Positions 35,024 to 46,615 of a DNA stretch of 64,000 nucleotides are shown piece after piece; within the stretch, counting starts at the first letter, position 1; each line of letters opens with the position of its first letter. The stretch lies in the NCBI GenBank assembly GCA_000972765.1, contig CP011265.1:744001-808000 (forward strand), written 5' to 3'. The notes under the pieces were generated by a model. The model made no database searches and was not told the origin of the DNA. It saw only the letters and a program-made list of their open reading frames with translations. Source of the stretch: Verrucomicrobia bacterium IMCC26134. GTDB lineage: Bacteria > Verrucomicrobiota > Verrucomicrobiia > Opitutales > Opitutaceae. A program made the position numbers and the translations under genes.

Positions 35024-36935
35024 GTGAGCACACCTACCACCGCATGTTTGGGCGCCTTTCATGAGGCTTATTCCTCTTGGAGGAAAACGGTCGAAGCCGA
35101 ACTCAAGGGCGTGTCTTTTGAGAAAAAACTGGTGACGCGCACGGCCGAGGGCATCGCCTTGCATCCGCTTTACACGCGCGCGGATCTGGAGGGGTTGCCT
35201 TACTTGGATGCCGCGCCCGGCGAGGCTCCCTATCTGCGCGGCACGCGTCCGCTTGGTTATAAGACTGCCCGTTGGGAGGTCTCGCAGGAGATCTCCGCCG
35301 CCGATCCGGTGGAGTTTAATCGTGCGCTGCTCGCCGATTTGATGGGCGGGCAGGACAGCGTGCCGGTAGCCGTCGCGGGCGACGGTCTTTCCGGCCTAGC
35401 CATAGATCAACTGGGCGGGCTTGAGACGGCGCTCGCGGGCGTCGAGCTCGGTGTGCTTCCCGTGCATCTTCGTGCAGCGGTTAAAATCACTCCGCTTGCC
35501 GGCCACTATCTCGCTCTCGCCAAGGCGCGCGGCGTGGCTGCGGCTAAACTGAGCGGCAGCGTCACCGCCGACCCGCTTGCCAGCTGGGTGCGCAACGGTC
35601 GCGTCGAAGGGGGGCTCGACGCCGCGATCAACGCAGTGGTTGACTGGTCGGTCGCCGCCGCAACCGCCGCACCCCGCCTCCGGACGGTGGGCATCGACGC
35701 CACGGTCTGGGCCGACGCCGCCGGCACGAGCACGCAGGAGCTCGCGTTCGCCCTCTCTGCCGCAGCCGAGTATCTTCGCGCCTTCGCTTCGCGAGGCATC
35801 TCTGTATCCGAGGTGGCGCCGCGCCTGCGCTTCAGCTTCGCGGTGGGCCCGCAGTTTTTTACCGAGGTGGCGAAGTTGCGCGCGTTCCGCCCGCTCCTCA
35901 CCCGCGTGCTGGTTGCGTTCGGCGCCTCGCCCACCGCTGCCGGCCAGGTGGCGGTTCATGCCACGACCGGCCGTTGGAATAAAACCCTGCTCGATGCCCA
36001 TGTGAACATGCTGCGAATCACCACCGAGGCGCTCTCCGCCGTGCTCGGCGGCGTGGACAGTCTGCACCTCTCGCCCTACGATGAGTTGACGGGTGCGAGC
36101 GACACGACCTCTCGTCGCATCGCCCGCAATGTTCATACCTTGCTGGCCGAGGAGTTCGGGTTCACCCAGACCGCCGACCCGACCGGCGGCTCCTACTACA
36201 TTGAAAAACTCACCGACGAGCTGGGCCGCAAAACCTGGGCGATCTTTCAGGATATCGAAACCAGGGGCGGTCTCATCGCCGCGCTCAAGGCCGGTTACCC
36301 GCAGGATCTGGTGCAACACAGCGCCGCCGATAAGGCCGCCGCCGTCGCCAGCCGCCGTCTCGGTATCGTGGGCACAAATCTCTTCCCCAATCTTAAAGAA
36401 AAGCCCCTTGCCGCCGCGCCCGCCGGGCCCGCCTCGCCCTCTGGCGCCGTTGAGATCACCCCGTTGCCCGCCTGCCGCGCTTCGGCCGAGATCGAGGCGC
36501 TGCGCTTCGCCGCCGACTCCTTCGCCAGGCGAACCGGCGCACGGCCCAAGGTGTTTCTCGCCAGGATGGGACCTGTCATCCAGCACAAGCCCCGCGCTGA
36601 TTTCTCGGCGGGCTTCTTTGCTGTCGGAGGTTTCGAGCCGCTGGGCAAACAGTCCTTCGACACCGCCGAGGCCGCAGCTCAGGCCGCCGCGGCTTCCGGT
36701 GCCCCCATCGCCGTCCTCTGCTCCACGGATGAAACCTATCCCGTGCTTGCCCCCGTTTTCGCGCGCACGCTGAAGGCCGCCAATCCCGCTGTCACCGTCC
36801 TCCTCGCCGGCCTGCCCGCCGACGCCGCCATGGTCGTCTCGTTCCGCGAGGCCGGCTTCGACGACTTCATCCATGTTCGCGTCAACCTCACCGGTATGCT
36901 CGCCCATTTGCTTAAAAAGATCGGAGCCCTCTCCA

Positions 36936-36955
<20 letters not shown>
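35024..36955 (+). CDS. mutA: Methylmalonyl-CoA mutase small (beta) subunit
   Basis: A 643-residue subunit starting at GTG 35024. The N-terminal TIM barrel is recognisable ([88 protein letters not shown]), while the C-terminal B12-like domain lacks the cobalamin-binding DxHxxG, as in small subunits. It pairs with MutB to interconvert succinyl-CoA and (R)-methylmalonyl-CoA. It overlaps mutB by 20 bases, so the subunits are translationally coupled. Confidence 0.93.
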
Positions 36956-39104
<2,149 letters not shown>

Positions 39105-39168
39105 CCGTGTGCTCGTGAAGGATGACCGCCCAGATCCGCCCTCCCCGCCGGTTTCCCCCGCCGCGCCA

Positions 39169-40281
39169 ATGACGCATGAGGGTTGCCCCCAGCCGCGACC
39201 GGACTGGGTGCCGGAGGAGGCCGGCGGAGCCTTCGCCACCTGGGTGGTGCAGGGGACGCGACCCGCCGGAGTGGCGCAGCCCGGTCGCGCCGTCGCGCGC
39301 CGTCGCACGCTGCGGCTGGAGGACTATGCCGCCGGCGTGCTGGCGCGCGATCCGGTCATTCTGGGCCGCGCCATCACACTCATCGAGAGCAACGCCCCCG
39401 CCCACCAGGTGCAGGCGCAGGAGCTGCTGGTGCGTCTCTTGCCTCACACCGGCCGCTCGCGGCGCGTGGGCATCACGGGCATTCCGGGCGCGGGCAAGAG
39501 CACGTTCATCGAGGCCTTTGGCTGCCATCTCACGGATGCCGGCCTGCGCGTCGCCGTCCTCGCCATCGACCCGACCAGCACGGTCAACGGCGGGAGCATT
39601 CTCGGCGACAAGGTGCGTATGGAAAAACTCTGCCGCCGCCCCGCCGCGTTCATCCGGCCCTCGCCTTCCGGCGGCACGCTCGGCGGCGTGGCGCGCAAGA
39701 CGCGGGAGGCCCTGCTCCTCTGCGAGGCGGCGGGCTTCGATGTGGTGATCGTGGAGACGGTCGGCGCCGGGCAAAACGAAGTCACGGTGCGCACCATGGT
39801 GGACTTTTTTCTCGTGCTCATGATCGCCGGCGCCGGCGATGAATTGCAGGGCATCAAGAAGGGTGTGATCGAACTCGCCGACGCCCTCGTGATCAACAAG
39901 GCCGACGGCGACAACCGCCCGCGCGCCGCCGCCGCGCAGGCCGAGATGAGCAGGGCGCTGCATTATTTGCATCGTCCGCCCGATGGCTGGACCACACCCG
40001 CCTTGCTGGCCTCCGCGATCACGGGCGAAGGCGTGCCCGAGGTCTGGCGCATGACCAAGGATTTTTTCAAACTCACGCAGGCCAGCGGCGCGCTGACCGC
40101 CCGCCGTCAGGCGCAGGCCGTCGAGTGGCTGCACGCGCTCATCGTCGAGAGCTTGCGGAATCGCTTTTACTCGACCCCGGCGATTCGGACGCGCTTGAGC
40201 GCGATGGAGCGCGCCGTCGCCGAGGGCCGCCTCCCGGTCTTCACCGCCGCGACCGAGTTATTACAGCTCATCGACAAGTGA
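39169..40281 (+). CDS. meaB: Methylmalonyl-CoA mutase-associated GTPase MeaB
   Basis: A 370-residue G3E-family P-loop GTPase that gates delivery and protects B12 on the mutase. Motifs in order: Walker A in GITGIPGAGKSTFIEAFG, the DPTS(T)VNGGSILGDKVRME switch region, VIVETVGAGQNEV, and NKADGDN for guanine specificity. The start is uncertain: ATG 39169 is used, but in-frame GTG codons at 39109 and 39115 lie immediately after the mutB stop and could add about 20 residues. It directly follows mutB in an operon. Confidence 0.93.
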   Translation: MTHEGCPQPRPDWVPEEAGGAFATWVVQGTRPAGVAQPGRAVARRRTLRLEDYAAGVLARDPVILGRAITLIESNAPAHQVQAQELLVRLLPHTGRSRRVGITGIPGAGKSTFIEAFGCHLTDAGLRVAVLAIDPTSTVNGGSILGDKVRMEKLCRRPAAFIRPSPSGGTLGGVARKTREALLLCEAAGFDVVIVETVGAGQNEVTVRTMVDFFLVLMIAGAGDELQGIKKGVIELADALVINKADGDNRPRAAAAQAEMSRALHYLHRPPDGWTTPALLASAITGEGVPEVWRMTKDFFKLTQASGALTARRQAQAVEWLHALIVESLRNRFYSTPAIRTRLSAMERAVAEGRLPVFTAATELLQLIDK

Positions 40282-40429
40282 ACCGGCTTCAAATTTTGCG
40301 ATGAACAGCCCGTTCGATTGCCCGCGTTCGTAATACCCGGAACTGCTCATAAATTGTCGTTTATCTCGTGGTTATCACGGTTTGTAATAAATTCACAGGC
40401 CCCACCGGTTGGGCTTTTATGTGCGGACG

Positions 40430-40444
40430 ACAACTATAGGTTGT
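40430..40444. promoter_or_regulatory. Palindromic box upstream of nrdJ (NrdR-like)
   Basis: The 15-base ACAACTATAGGTTGT has complementary ACAAC/GTTGT arms around a TATA-like core and resembles loosely the NrdR box consensus (ACACWATATMTWGTG). It lies about 60 bases before the reductase start. Only one box is evident, whereas NrdR sites usually come in pairs. Confidence 0.35.
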
Positions 40445-40505
40445 GGTTTCTCTTCGCATCACCGTGTCGCGTCACGTGTTCAGTCCCACCCTCGCTTTTC
40501 CTCCC

Positions 40506-43037
40506 ATGGCCACGCCTTTCTCCTCTGCTTCACAACCTGAAACTGCTCTCCCGGGCTTGCTCGGGCGACCCAAAAACGAGGGCCTGCTCAACCGCGCCAT
40601 CCCCCAGAACGCCCGCATGGTCGTCAAGCGCGACGGCACCAAGGCCCATTTCGATCTCAACAAGATCACCCGCGGCATCGCCCTCGCGTTTCATGAGGTC
40701 GTGACCAACGCCGCCGAGAACCCCTACCGCGACGACATGCTGGCCTGCTACGGCCTCCCCAGCGACACCTTCATCGAGGTCACCAAGATCGCCGAGGCCG
40801 CCTCCCTCATGCTGGAGCTTTACTACCGCGACGGCAAACACCCGTCCATCGACCAGGTGCAGGACGGCGTGGAAAAAGCCATCGCCGCGTCCGGTCGCTG
40901 GGATGTCGCCCGCGCCTACATTCTCTACCGCGCCCGCCACACCGAGCGCCGCATGGGCCACTACGAGGACAATGGTCTCGCCGACTACATAGCCATGGCG
41001 AAATACGCCCGCTACCGCCCCGAGCTCGGCCGCCGCGAGATTTTCCACGAGGGCGTCGAGCGCTTGCGCGACATGCACTTCACCCAGTTTGCGGATAAAC
41101 TCTCCCGCACCTTGCCGGCTGAGCTGCCTTTCGCTGTTGCCGAACTCGCGGGTGACAACGCCGCCTTGCTTGCCTCCGCCCTCGGCGGCCGCGATCTGTG
41201 CAAGATCATCACCGAGGCCTTCCGCCAGGTCGCGGTCAAAAACGTGCTCCCCAGCATGCGCTCCATGCAGTTCGGCGGCCAGGCCATCCTCACCAACCAC
41301 AGCCGGATGTTCAACTGCAGCTACTCCAACGTCGATCGGGTGGAGTTTTTTCGCGAGTATTTCTACCTCCTCCTCAGCGGCTGCGGCGTCGGGTTCTCGG
41401 TCCAGAAGCACCACATCGCCCTGCTGGCCCCGCTGCCCGCGCGGGGCGCGGAAAACGATCTCGCGGTCGTGCACTACCGCATCGTGGACACCATCGAGGG
41501 CTGGGCCGATTCTTTGCACGCGCTCTTCCGCTCGCACTACGACGGCCAGAAAATCGAGTTCGATTACTCGGCCATCCGCCCGCGCGGCGCGCCGCTCAAG
41601 ACCTCCGGCGGCAAGGCCCCCGGCCATCTCCCGCTCAAGAAGGCCCTGCACAAGGTCGAGCACATCCTCGAGCATGCCGCCGGCCGCTCCCTGCGCCCGA
41701 TCGAGGTCTATGACATCAACATGTTCATCGCCAAGGCCGTGCTCGCCGGCGGTATCCGCCGTTCCGCTACGATCTGCCTTTTTTCTCCCGACGACGAGGA
41801 GATGGTGAACGCCAAGACCGGCAACTGGTTCGAGAAAGCCCCCCAGCGCTCCGCCTCCAACAACTCCGCCGTGCTTCCGCGCGGCGAGCAGAACGCCGAG
41901 CATTTCAAAAAACTCTTCAAGGCCCAGAAGGAGTTCGGCGAACCCGGCTTCTACTTTTGCGACAACCCCGAGGCCGGCTGCAATCCCTGCGCCGAGATCG
42001 CCCTGCTTCCCGTCGTGGACTGGGATCTCTCGCCCGAAGAGGTCGAGAAACTTTACGCCAACGGCTACCGCGGCGACCTGCCCGGCACCACCCGCCTCTC
42101 CGGTTTCCAGCACTGCAATCTCACCACCATCAACGGCCGCGCCGTGCGCACCACCGAGGATTTTTACCGCGCGTGCATCACCGCCACCACGATCGGCACC
42201 CTTCAAGCCGCCTACACCGAGATGCCCTACCTCGGGCCCATCACCAAACTCATCAACGAGCACGACGCCCTCCTCGGCGTCTCGATCTGCGGGTTTATGG
42301 ACAACCCCGAGATCCTCTTCGACCAGCAGGTGCTCACCCGCGGCGCTCTCCTCTGCCGCGCCGCCAACCGCTGGGTCGCCGAGCTCATCGGCATCCGCCC
42401 CGCCGCCAAGCTCTCCACCTGCAAACCCGAGGGCACCGCCTCGCTCCTGCTCAACGCCGCCTCCGGCATCCACCCGCACCACGCCCGCCGCTACTTCCGC
42501 CGCGTGCAGGCCAACCGCAAGGAGCCCATCTACAGCTTTTTCAAGACCGTGAACGCGCAGATGACCGAGGTCTCCGTTTACAATCCCGACACCGACGATG
42601 TCATCTGCTTCCCCGTCGAGGCCCCCGAGCACGCCATCCTGCGCAAGGATATCAACGCCGTGCAGTTCCTCGAGTTGGTGAAACTCGTGCAGCAGGCGTG
42701 GGTCATCCCCGGCGGCGACCCGCACTCGCGGTCCCCGCTTCTGCACCACAACGTGTCCAACACCTGCACCGTGCGCCCCGAGGAGTGGGACGAGGTGTCC
42801 GAGTTCATCTGGGCCAACCGTCGCTTCTTCACCGGCATCTCGCTGCTCCAGGACGCCGGCGACAAGGCCTACCTCCAGGCTCCGCGCGAAGAGGTGTCGA
42901 CGGAAGGCGACGTCGCCAAGTGGAACACCCTCAAACCCCGCCCGGTGGACTACACAAAAATGCGCGAGCACAGCGACGAGACCGACCTGAAGGAACAAGT
43001 CGCCTGCGCCGGCGGCGCCTGCGAACTGATCCGCTGA
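40506..43037 (+). CDS. nrdJ: Adenosylcobalamin-dependent ribonucleoside-triphosphate reductase (class II)
   Basis: An 843-residue class II reductase making deoxyribonucleotides with a B12-generated thiyl radical. An N-terminal ATP-cone (residues about 35-140, MVVKRDGTKAHFDLNKITRGIA) gives allosteric control. The catalytic barrel shows the active-site Cys in RMFNCSYSNV, the loop cysteine in AGCNPCAEIALLP, the partner Cys in GFQHCNLTTING, and the C-terminal redox pair CAGGAC that re-reduces the site. The layout matches the monomeric RTPR-type family. The start is ATG 40506; the frame is open from GTG 40443, but the extra 21 residues look non-conserved. It functions without oxygen, consistent with a fermentative lifestyle, and shares its cofactor with the adjacent mutase. 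Confidence 0.92.
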   Translation: MATPFSSASQPETALPGLLGRPKNEGLLNRAIPQNARMVVKRDGTKAHFDLNKITRGIALAFHEVVTNAAENPYRDDMLACYGLPSDTFIEVTKIAEAASLMLELYYRDGKHPSIDQVQDGVEKAIAASGRWDVARAYILYRARHTERRMGHYEDNGLADYIAMAKYARYRPELGRREIFHEGVERLRDMHFTQFADKLSRTLPAELPFAVAELAGDNAALLASALGGRDLCKIITEAFRQVAVKNVLPSMRSMQFGGQAILTNHSRMFNCSYSNVDRVEFFREYFYLLLSGCGVGFSVQKHHIALLAPLPARGAENDLAVVHYRIVDTIEGWADSLHALFRSHYDGQKIEFDYSAIRPRGAPLKTSGGKAPGHLPLKKALHKVEHILEHAAGRSLRPIEVYDINMFIAKAVLAGGIRRSATICLFSPDDEEMVNAKTGNWFEKAPQRSASNNSAVLPRGEQNAEHFKKLFKAQKEFGEPGFYFCDNPEAGCNPCAEIALLPVVDWDLSPEEVEKLYANGYRGDLPGTTRLSGFQHCNLTTINGRAVRTTEDFYRACITATTIGTLQAAYTEMPYLGPITKLINEHDALLGVSICGFMDNPEILFDQQVLTRGALLCRAANRWVAELIGIRPAAKLSTCKPEGTASLLLNAASGIHPHHARRYFRRVQANRKEPIYSFFKTVNAQMTEVSVYNPDTDDVICFPVEAPEHAILRKDINAVQFLELVKLVQQAWVIPGGDPHSRSPLLHHNVSNTCTVRPEEWDEVSEFIWANRRFFTGISLLQDAGDKAYLQAPREEVSTEGDVAKWNTLKPRPVDYTKMREHSDETDLKEQVACAGGACELIR

Positions 43038-43116
43038 GCCGTCTTTGCGGAGCGGGAAGCACTCAGCGCCCCGTTCCGAAGTGGCAGAGGCCTTCCTGTC
43101 TGTGCGCCCGATGCAG

Positions 43117-43141
43117 GCCCGACCACTGGCCGGGCTTTTTT
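43117..43141 (+). terminator. Terminator after nrdJ
   Basis: A short GC-rich stem GCCCG/CGGGC (43117-43121 with 43131-43135) followed by six T residues, 80 bases after the nrdJ stop. Confidence 0.75.
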
Positions 43142-43197
43142 CAATCTGCCGTTTTGATGAGGTCGAATTTTCCGGCGATCCGATCGACGTGAAGAAG

Positions 43198-43311
43198 TTA
43201 CAGGTGTTTTTCGAGCTGCTTGGTAAAGGCGGGATTCTTGGGGCTGATGTTTTCGCCTACGGGGTCGTTCTTTCCACGATAGAAGAGCAGAAACACAGTG
43301 CCGTCATCCAT
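43198..43311 (-). pseudogene. Possible short gene or C-terminal remnant
   Basis: From ATG 43311 the minus strand encodes 37 residues, DGTVFLLFYRGKNDPVGENI followed by SPKNPAFTKQLEKHL, ending at TAA. The composition looks protein-like, and no plus-strand gene covers it. An in-frame stop lies just upstream, so it is either a very small gene or the end of a decayed one. I do not recognise the family. Confidence 0.3.
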
Positions 43312-43410
43312 TGCGGGCAGCTACCTGCGTGCCGGCCGGGGATACCGTTTACGGATTCAATTCGGGTGTGATGTAGAAACGGCCGTGTCGGCCGTTTTCC
43401 GTCGCCTGAA

Positions 43411-43429
43411 CACGCCTGACACAGGCGTG
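43411..43429. repeat. Perfect hairpin
   Basis: CACGCCTG and CAGGCGTG form a perfect 8-bp stem with a 3-base loop. It has no T tract. It lies in a GC-rich gene-free interval (43312-43640) in which nothing else was recognised except a purine-rich stretch at 43550-43590. Confidence 0.6.
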
Positions 43430-43644
43430 GCTACACCGCCCAATAGACTCGTTTCGGAAGCGAAAGATTGTGGCACCGATCTTACCGGCGAACCGCAACG
43501 ATGCGCGTGGCCGTCACAATGGAGAAACCGGGAGCAAGACGTTCCGGATTTTTTTGCCGCGAAGGAACGCAGAGAACGCAAAGAAAGGCAGGCGTAACCA
43601 CGGGCACCGGGTTTGATAAGCCAACCGACTAAACCTAAGTAAAC

Positions 43645-43863
43645 CTAAGGGACGTCGTAATTCTTAAGGGACCAGTCTTTCTCCGCATGTTTTGCAGCAA
43701 AAATCCCCAATAAACTGATATTTACGAACCGCCCCATTATCGCCCCGAAACAAGGGATCGTAAGTTCAGCGTAACCTAAAGCTTGCGTGTAGTGAACCAA
43801 GGCGAGCACCCTAGATGCAATGAACTCCAGACTGCTCCCGCCAAGGCGCTGCGAGATAAACAA
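43645..43863 (-). CDS. Small hypothetical protein (doubtful)
   Basis: A 72-residue open frame with a TTG start: residues 10-72 read like a real protein (ASRVLALVHYTQALGYAELT, then IPCFGAIMGRFVNISLLGIF, ending KDWSLKNYDVP), with one hydrophobic helix. No other gene covers the region. The start is weak and no family is recognised; it could be a truncated gene at the edge of the accessory island. Confidence 0.3.
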   Translation of the reverse strand: MFISQRLGGSSLEFIASRVLALVHYTQALGYAELTIPCFGAIMGRFVNISLLGIFAAKHAEKDWSLKNYDVP

Positions 43864-43879
43864 ACAAAAGAAAAACGGA

Positions 43880-43977
43880 GGCTAACAGGTCGCTAGAGCC
43901 AAAACGAATGCATGTCACGTATCGTGCTGCGCACGCTCCGCGCCAAGTATGATCGCGACTCATCTTTAACGTTGGGC
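43880..43977 (+). repeat. attC-like spacer before the HNH gene
   Basis: The interval is bounded by GGCTAAC (43880-43886) and GTTGGGC (43971-43977). The latter fits the integron R' consensus GTTRRRY and lies 15 bases before the HNH start codon. The inner inverted pair GTCGC/GCGAC is not placed at canonical L box spacing, so this is at best a degenerate attC. Confidence 0.3.
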
Positions 43978-43992
43978 AAAAATAAAATACGC

Positions 43993-44742
43993 ATGACTCG
44001 CAATAAAGTATTCGAAGCCCTAGGCGCAAAGCCGACAAATCCACGCTGGTCTTGGTGCGCAATTGCGCCCGATCATAGCCGAGCAGTTTTCACGCTATGG
44101 GAGGACGAAATAAAGGACGGTCAGAATAATCTATTTGGGGATGACTACGATGTGAAAGGTCGCTTAGGGGAAATGGACCAAAAAAGAACACTCGAATTAG
44201 TTATCAATAAGCAGATTCCTGCCTATGGATTGATTTGTATAGCGCTGGATGTAAATGCCACTCCAAGAAGTATAAAAGAAATAAAAGCTGAGTATTTAAT
44301 TAAGCTGCGCATAACCAAGGTCGGAAAGAGCATATACGGAAAGCATCTTCAGCAAATCCATTTGATTGATTTGATTAAAAGTCTCGGAACTATAAACTCA
44401 GAGAATTCAGGACTGAATGATTTAGGGATTCCGCGCGGAAATGCCACTCCAGATCGTGCTTTGTTTAGTTCTTATACAGTAATTCGCGATGCAAAGGTTC
44501 GAGATTATGTCATTAAAGAATCGGCGGGCACATGCGAATATTGCGGAAAGAAAGGGTTCTTGATGCGGAGTGGTCACCACTATGTTGAAGCTCATCATGT
44601 TATTTCTTTGGCGAATCAAGGGAAAGATACGGTCGAAAATGTTATCGCCTTATGCCCAGATCATCACAGGGAAGCACATTATGGAGCCGAAGCAGAAGCA
44701 CTTGAAGTGGAATTTATTAAGTGCATACAGCAACGGAAGTGA
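43993..44742 (+). CDS. HNH endonuclease-domain protein
   Basis: A 249-residue protein with a C-terminal HNH nuclease domain: zinc cysteines CEYCGKKG, then EAHHVISLANQGKDTVENVIALCPDHHREAHYG, with the catalytic His-His-Asn arrangement intact. The N-terminal 150 residues (FEALGAKPTNPRWSWCAIAPD; RAVFTLWEDE) look like a separate recognition domain of a type seen in restriction-like or defence nucleases, but I cannot name it. The start is ATG 43993; the frame is open from 43912, within the putative spacer repeat. AT content and codon use differ from the GC-rich flanks, suggesting transfer. No methylase gene is adjacent. Confidence 0.72.
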   Translation: MTRNKVFEALGAKPTNPRWSWCAIAPDHSRAVFTLWEDEIKDGQNNLFGDDYDVKGRLGEMDQKRTLELVINKQIPAYGLICIALDVNATPRSIKEIKAEYLIKLRITKVGKSIYGKHLQQIHLIDLIKSLGTINSENSGLNDLGIPRGNATPDRALFSSYTVIRDAKVRDYVIKESAGTCEYCGKKGFLMRSGHHYVEAHHVISLANQGKDTVENVIALCPDHHREAHYGAEAEALEVEFIKCIQQRK

Positions 44743-44750
44743 ATCACGGA

Positions 44751-44865
44751 GGCCAACAAGGTGCAGAGTCGATGCGGTCTAGCCGAGAGATGTTGGTAGC
44801 GGCTAACTGTTCAATGTTTCTAGGCCAGAACCCATAATCCAAGTAGATTACCCTTAACGTTAGGC
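44751..44865 (+). repeat. Island intergenic repeat, copy A (attC-like right end)
   Basis: It starts GGCCAAC and ends CTTAACGTTAGGC, 10 bases before the next start codon. About 70 bases of it (GTCTAGCCGAGAGATGT through CCCATAATCCAAG) align with 46631-46698. It includes GGCTAAC, an R''-like core, 53 bases before the R'-like GTTAGGC. Confidence 0.55.
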
Positions 44866-44875
44866 AGAAAAACAA

Positions 44876-45646
44876 ATGCGTCGTCTAATACTTATATTAA
44901 TTGCACTAGTCCCACTAATTTCGGGTTGCTCTAGGGGTATCCAAGGCGAGGCATTTATCGTAACTAAAGATAGAAGCACGATTAAGCTTAGCCTTCTAGA
45001 TGTTTATGTAATACCGTATAAGCCATACGTTGCATATATTAGCAATGCCAAATTCGCAATGAATACTAAAATAGAATCGGGTCGAGCACAGATCGCTGAA
45101 GCGCAAAAGCATGTCGAAAGACTCGAGATTGATATTATAGGTCTCGAGATAGATGCATCAAGAATTGAGACGCAAGAGAAACCAGTGATGGAGGAGATTT
45201 ATGCACTTAACAGGGCGATATTTGAAGTGAAGTATAATGATAGACTCGATTTAGAAACTAGAAATAGAGGGGTCCTCTCTAGGGAAGAGAAAGTTCGCAC
45301 CCTTGAGGTCAAAGTGGCTCCCCTTGTTTCCTTGAAAAAGGATGTCGAGGCCCGCATTGCTTATACTCAAAAAAACATAGAAGATCAAAAGTCTAGGATT
45401 ATTGAGATGAAATCAGCAGAGACGGCTATTCGGGATGAGTTTTTGAATGGATTCACTAAAATAGAGGGGGCATTGCTAGCTAAGACGAACTCCGAAGGGC
45501 AATTTCACATCCGCACACGACGTGGAAGTTACGCTATATTTGCGAATACTGATCGAAGAGTTGGGGATGAGGTTGAGCACTATGTCTGGGTAATTGAGTC
45601 GGCACAGGAATTCGTTTCATTAAATAATGATAACATACTCAAATGA
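44876..45646 (+). CDS. Coiled-coil lipoprotein of unknown function
   Basis: A 256-residue lipoprotein: signal peptide RRLILILIALVPLISG with lipobox LISGC. Residues about 55-195 are highly charged heptad-like helix (IESGRAQIAEAQKHVERLEI; KKDVEARIAYTQKNIEDQKS), and the C-terminus has a small beta domain resembling carboxypeptidase-regulatory modules (ALLAKTNSEGQFHIRTRRGSYAIFA). AT-rich relative to the window. The start codon is 10 bases after a GTTAGGC core. No function can be named; similar layouts occur in envelope-tethered stress or defence accessory proteins. Confidence 0.65.
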   Translation: MRRLILILIALVPLISGCSRGIQGEAFIVTKDRSTIKLSLLDVYVIPYKPYVAYISNAKFAMNTKIESGRAQIAEAQKHVERLEIDIIGLEIDASRIETQEKPVMEEIYALNRAIFEVKYNDRLDLETRNRGVLSREEKVRTLEVKVAPLVSLKKDVEARIAYTQKNIEDQKSRIIEMKSAETAIRDEFLNGFTKIEGALLAKTNSEGQFHIRTRRGSYAIFANTDRRVGDEVEHYVWVIESAQEFVSLNNDNILK

Positions 45647-45651
45647 GCGGT

Positions 45652-45700
45652 CAGCCAACGCGGTCAGGCCGAGAAACGTAGATTGTATAGCACGCTTTAG
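45652..45700 (+). repeat. Island intergenic repeat, partial copy C
   Basis: A 49-base fragment AGCCAACGCGGTCAGGCCGAGAAACGTAGAT... that matches the left part of copies A and B directly after the lipoprotein gene. The right half is not present. The rest of the interval up to 45819 shows no recognised element. Confidence 0.45.
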
Positions 45701-45819
45701 AAAGGGGTTGCACAACGAATCTTTGAACGGCTTTTTATTTATTTAATTGTCGGTTTGGCTCGTTTTATCGACTTGCACCAGACCACTGCGCCGCTGGGCT
45801 ATAAGGTCCGACAGAAACC

Positions 45820-46578
45820 ATGAATCGAATCCTCCTTCTCATCCTCTCTTGCACCTTTGGCTTCCAGTTGAGCGCGCAGGTCATTCGCTCTGTTGATGGG
45901 CGCACCGCCCAACTCCCTGCCCAGTTTGCGGTCACCCCAGATGGACTAAAATGGGTTCAATCCAAATCAACGGACCCCGTTTTGATTTTATGGAATAAAA
46001 TAGATCTGGTCGCACTCGCGAGGGATCAGCCCAAGATTGAAGAGGCGAGGCAGCAGGTGCTCTTGTCGAATACTGTAGTGTATTTCTCCAGTCCGCCCAA
46101 GCCGAATTATTATCGAGAGTTTCTAAGTCAGAAAATAAATGTTGAGTTTCAACAAAAGTGGACCGCTGTTTCGACGGGAACGATAGAATACACCACCAAC
46201 ACCTCCGGATATGCGGGTTATAATCCAGGCTACACGGGCTCCGATAGCAGAGTCACCGGAACGATATCGCTCACCACTCACTATATCGATCAAACACGAC
46301 CGGCGCTCAATACCACAATCGAGGGCTTGCTTTTGCAACTAGGCGAAGACGATAGAATTGATACCCATCGATTGATCAACGATCTGCGCGAGTCCGGCGG
46401 CGTTTTTAGGAATATACAACTGTTGTTTTCCAGCCTTAGGGAAATCTATCCCAATGATATTGAAATTTATAAAGCTTCGCGTGGGATCGATAAATTGATC
46501 TCCGAACGGGCCACCTCAGTCGATGCCATGCGACAGCTGAAGGCTTTCGCCATTTATGCTAGAACGATGGCGAAATAA
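45820..46578 (+). CDS. Secreted protein of unknown function
   Basis: A 252-residue protein with a clear signal peptide (MNRILLLILSCTFGFQLSAQ). The mature part contains a Gly/Thr/Tyr-rich beta stretch (TGTIEYTTNTSGYAGYNPGY) and a helical C-terminus (LRESGGVFRNIQLLFSSLRE). No known domain was recognised. It belongs to the accessory island and is followed by both a truncated MITE end and island repeat copy B. Confidence 0.6.
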   Translation: MNRILLLILSCTFGFQLSAQVIRSVDGRTAQLPAQFAVTPDGLKWVQSKSTDPVLILWNKIDLVALARDQPKIEEARQQVLLSNTVVYFSSPPKPNYYREFLSQKINVEFQQKWTAVSTGTIEYTTNTSGYAGYNPGYTGSDSRVTGTISLTTHYIDQTRPALNTTIEGLLLQLGEDDRIDTHRLINDLRESGGVFRNIQLLFSSLREIYPNDIEIYKASRGIDKLISERATSVDAMRQLKAFAIYARTMAK

Positions 46579-46580
46579 CT

Positions 46581-46615
46581 CATACCGATCGCCCGTAACT
46601 TTCAGACTTTAACGC
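46581..46615 (-). repeat. MITE-like repeat, terminal fragment
   Basis: A 35-base stretch CATACCGATCGCCCGTAACT...AACGC equal to the right end of copies at 19287 and 20400 read on the opposite strand. It stops abruptly at the start of island repeat B, so the element is truncated. Confidence 0.65.

Noticed and set aside
40399-40420. Terminator-like hairpin between meaB and nrdJ (GGCCCCACCGGTTGGGCTTTT)
   Set aside because: The stem is short with a mismatch and the T run is only four; not convincing.
40530-42998. Very long antisense open frame (822 codons) opposite the ribonucleotide reductase gene
   Set aside because: It is a composition artefact of a GC-rich, C-ending-codon gene; the antisense protein is Gly/Val/Asp-rich without motifs, while the plus-strand protein has all class II reductase residues.
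43045-43371. Plus-strand 108-codon frame after nrdJ
   Set aside because: It runs through the nrdJ terminator and reads as composition noise; the opposite strand holds a more protein-like short frame.
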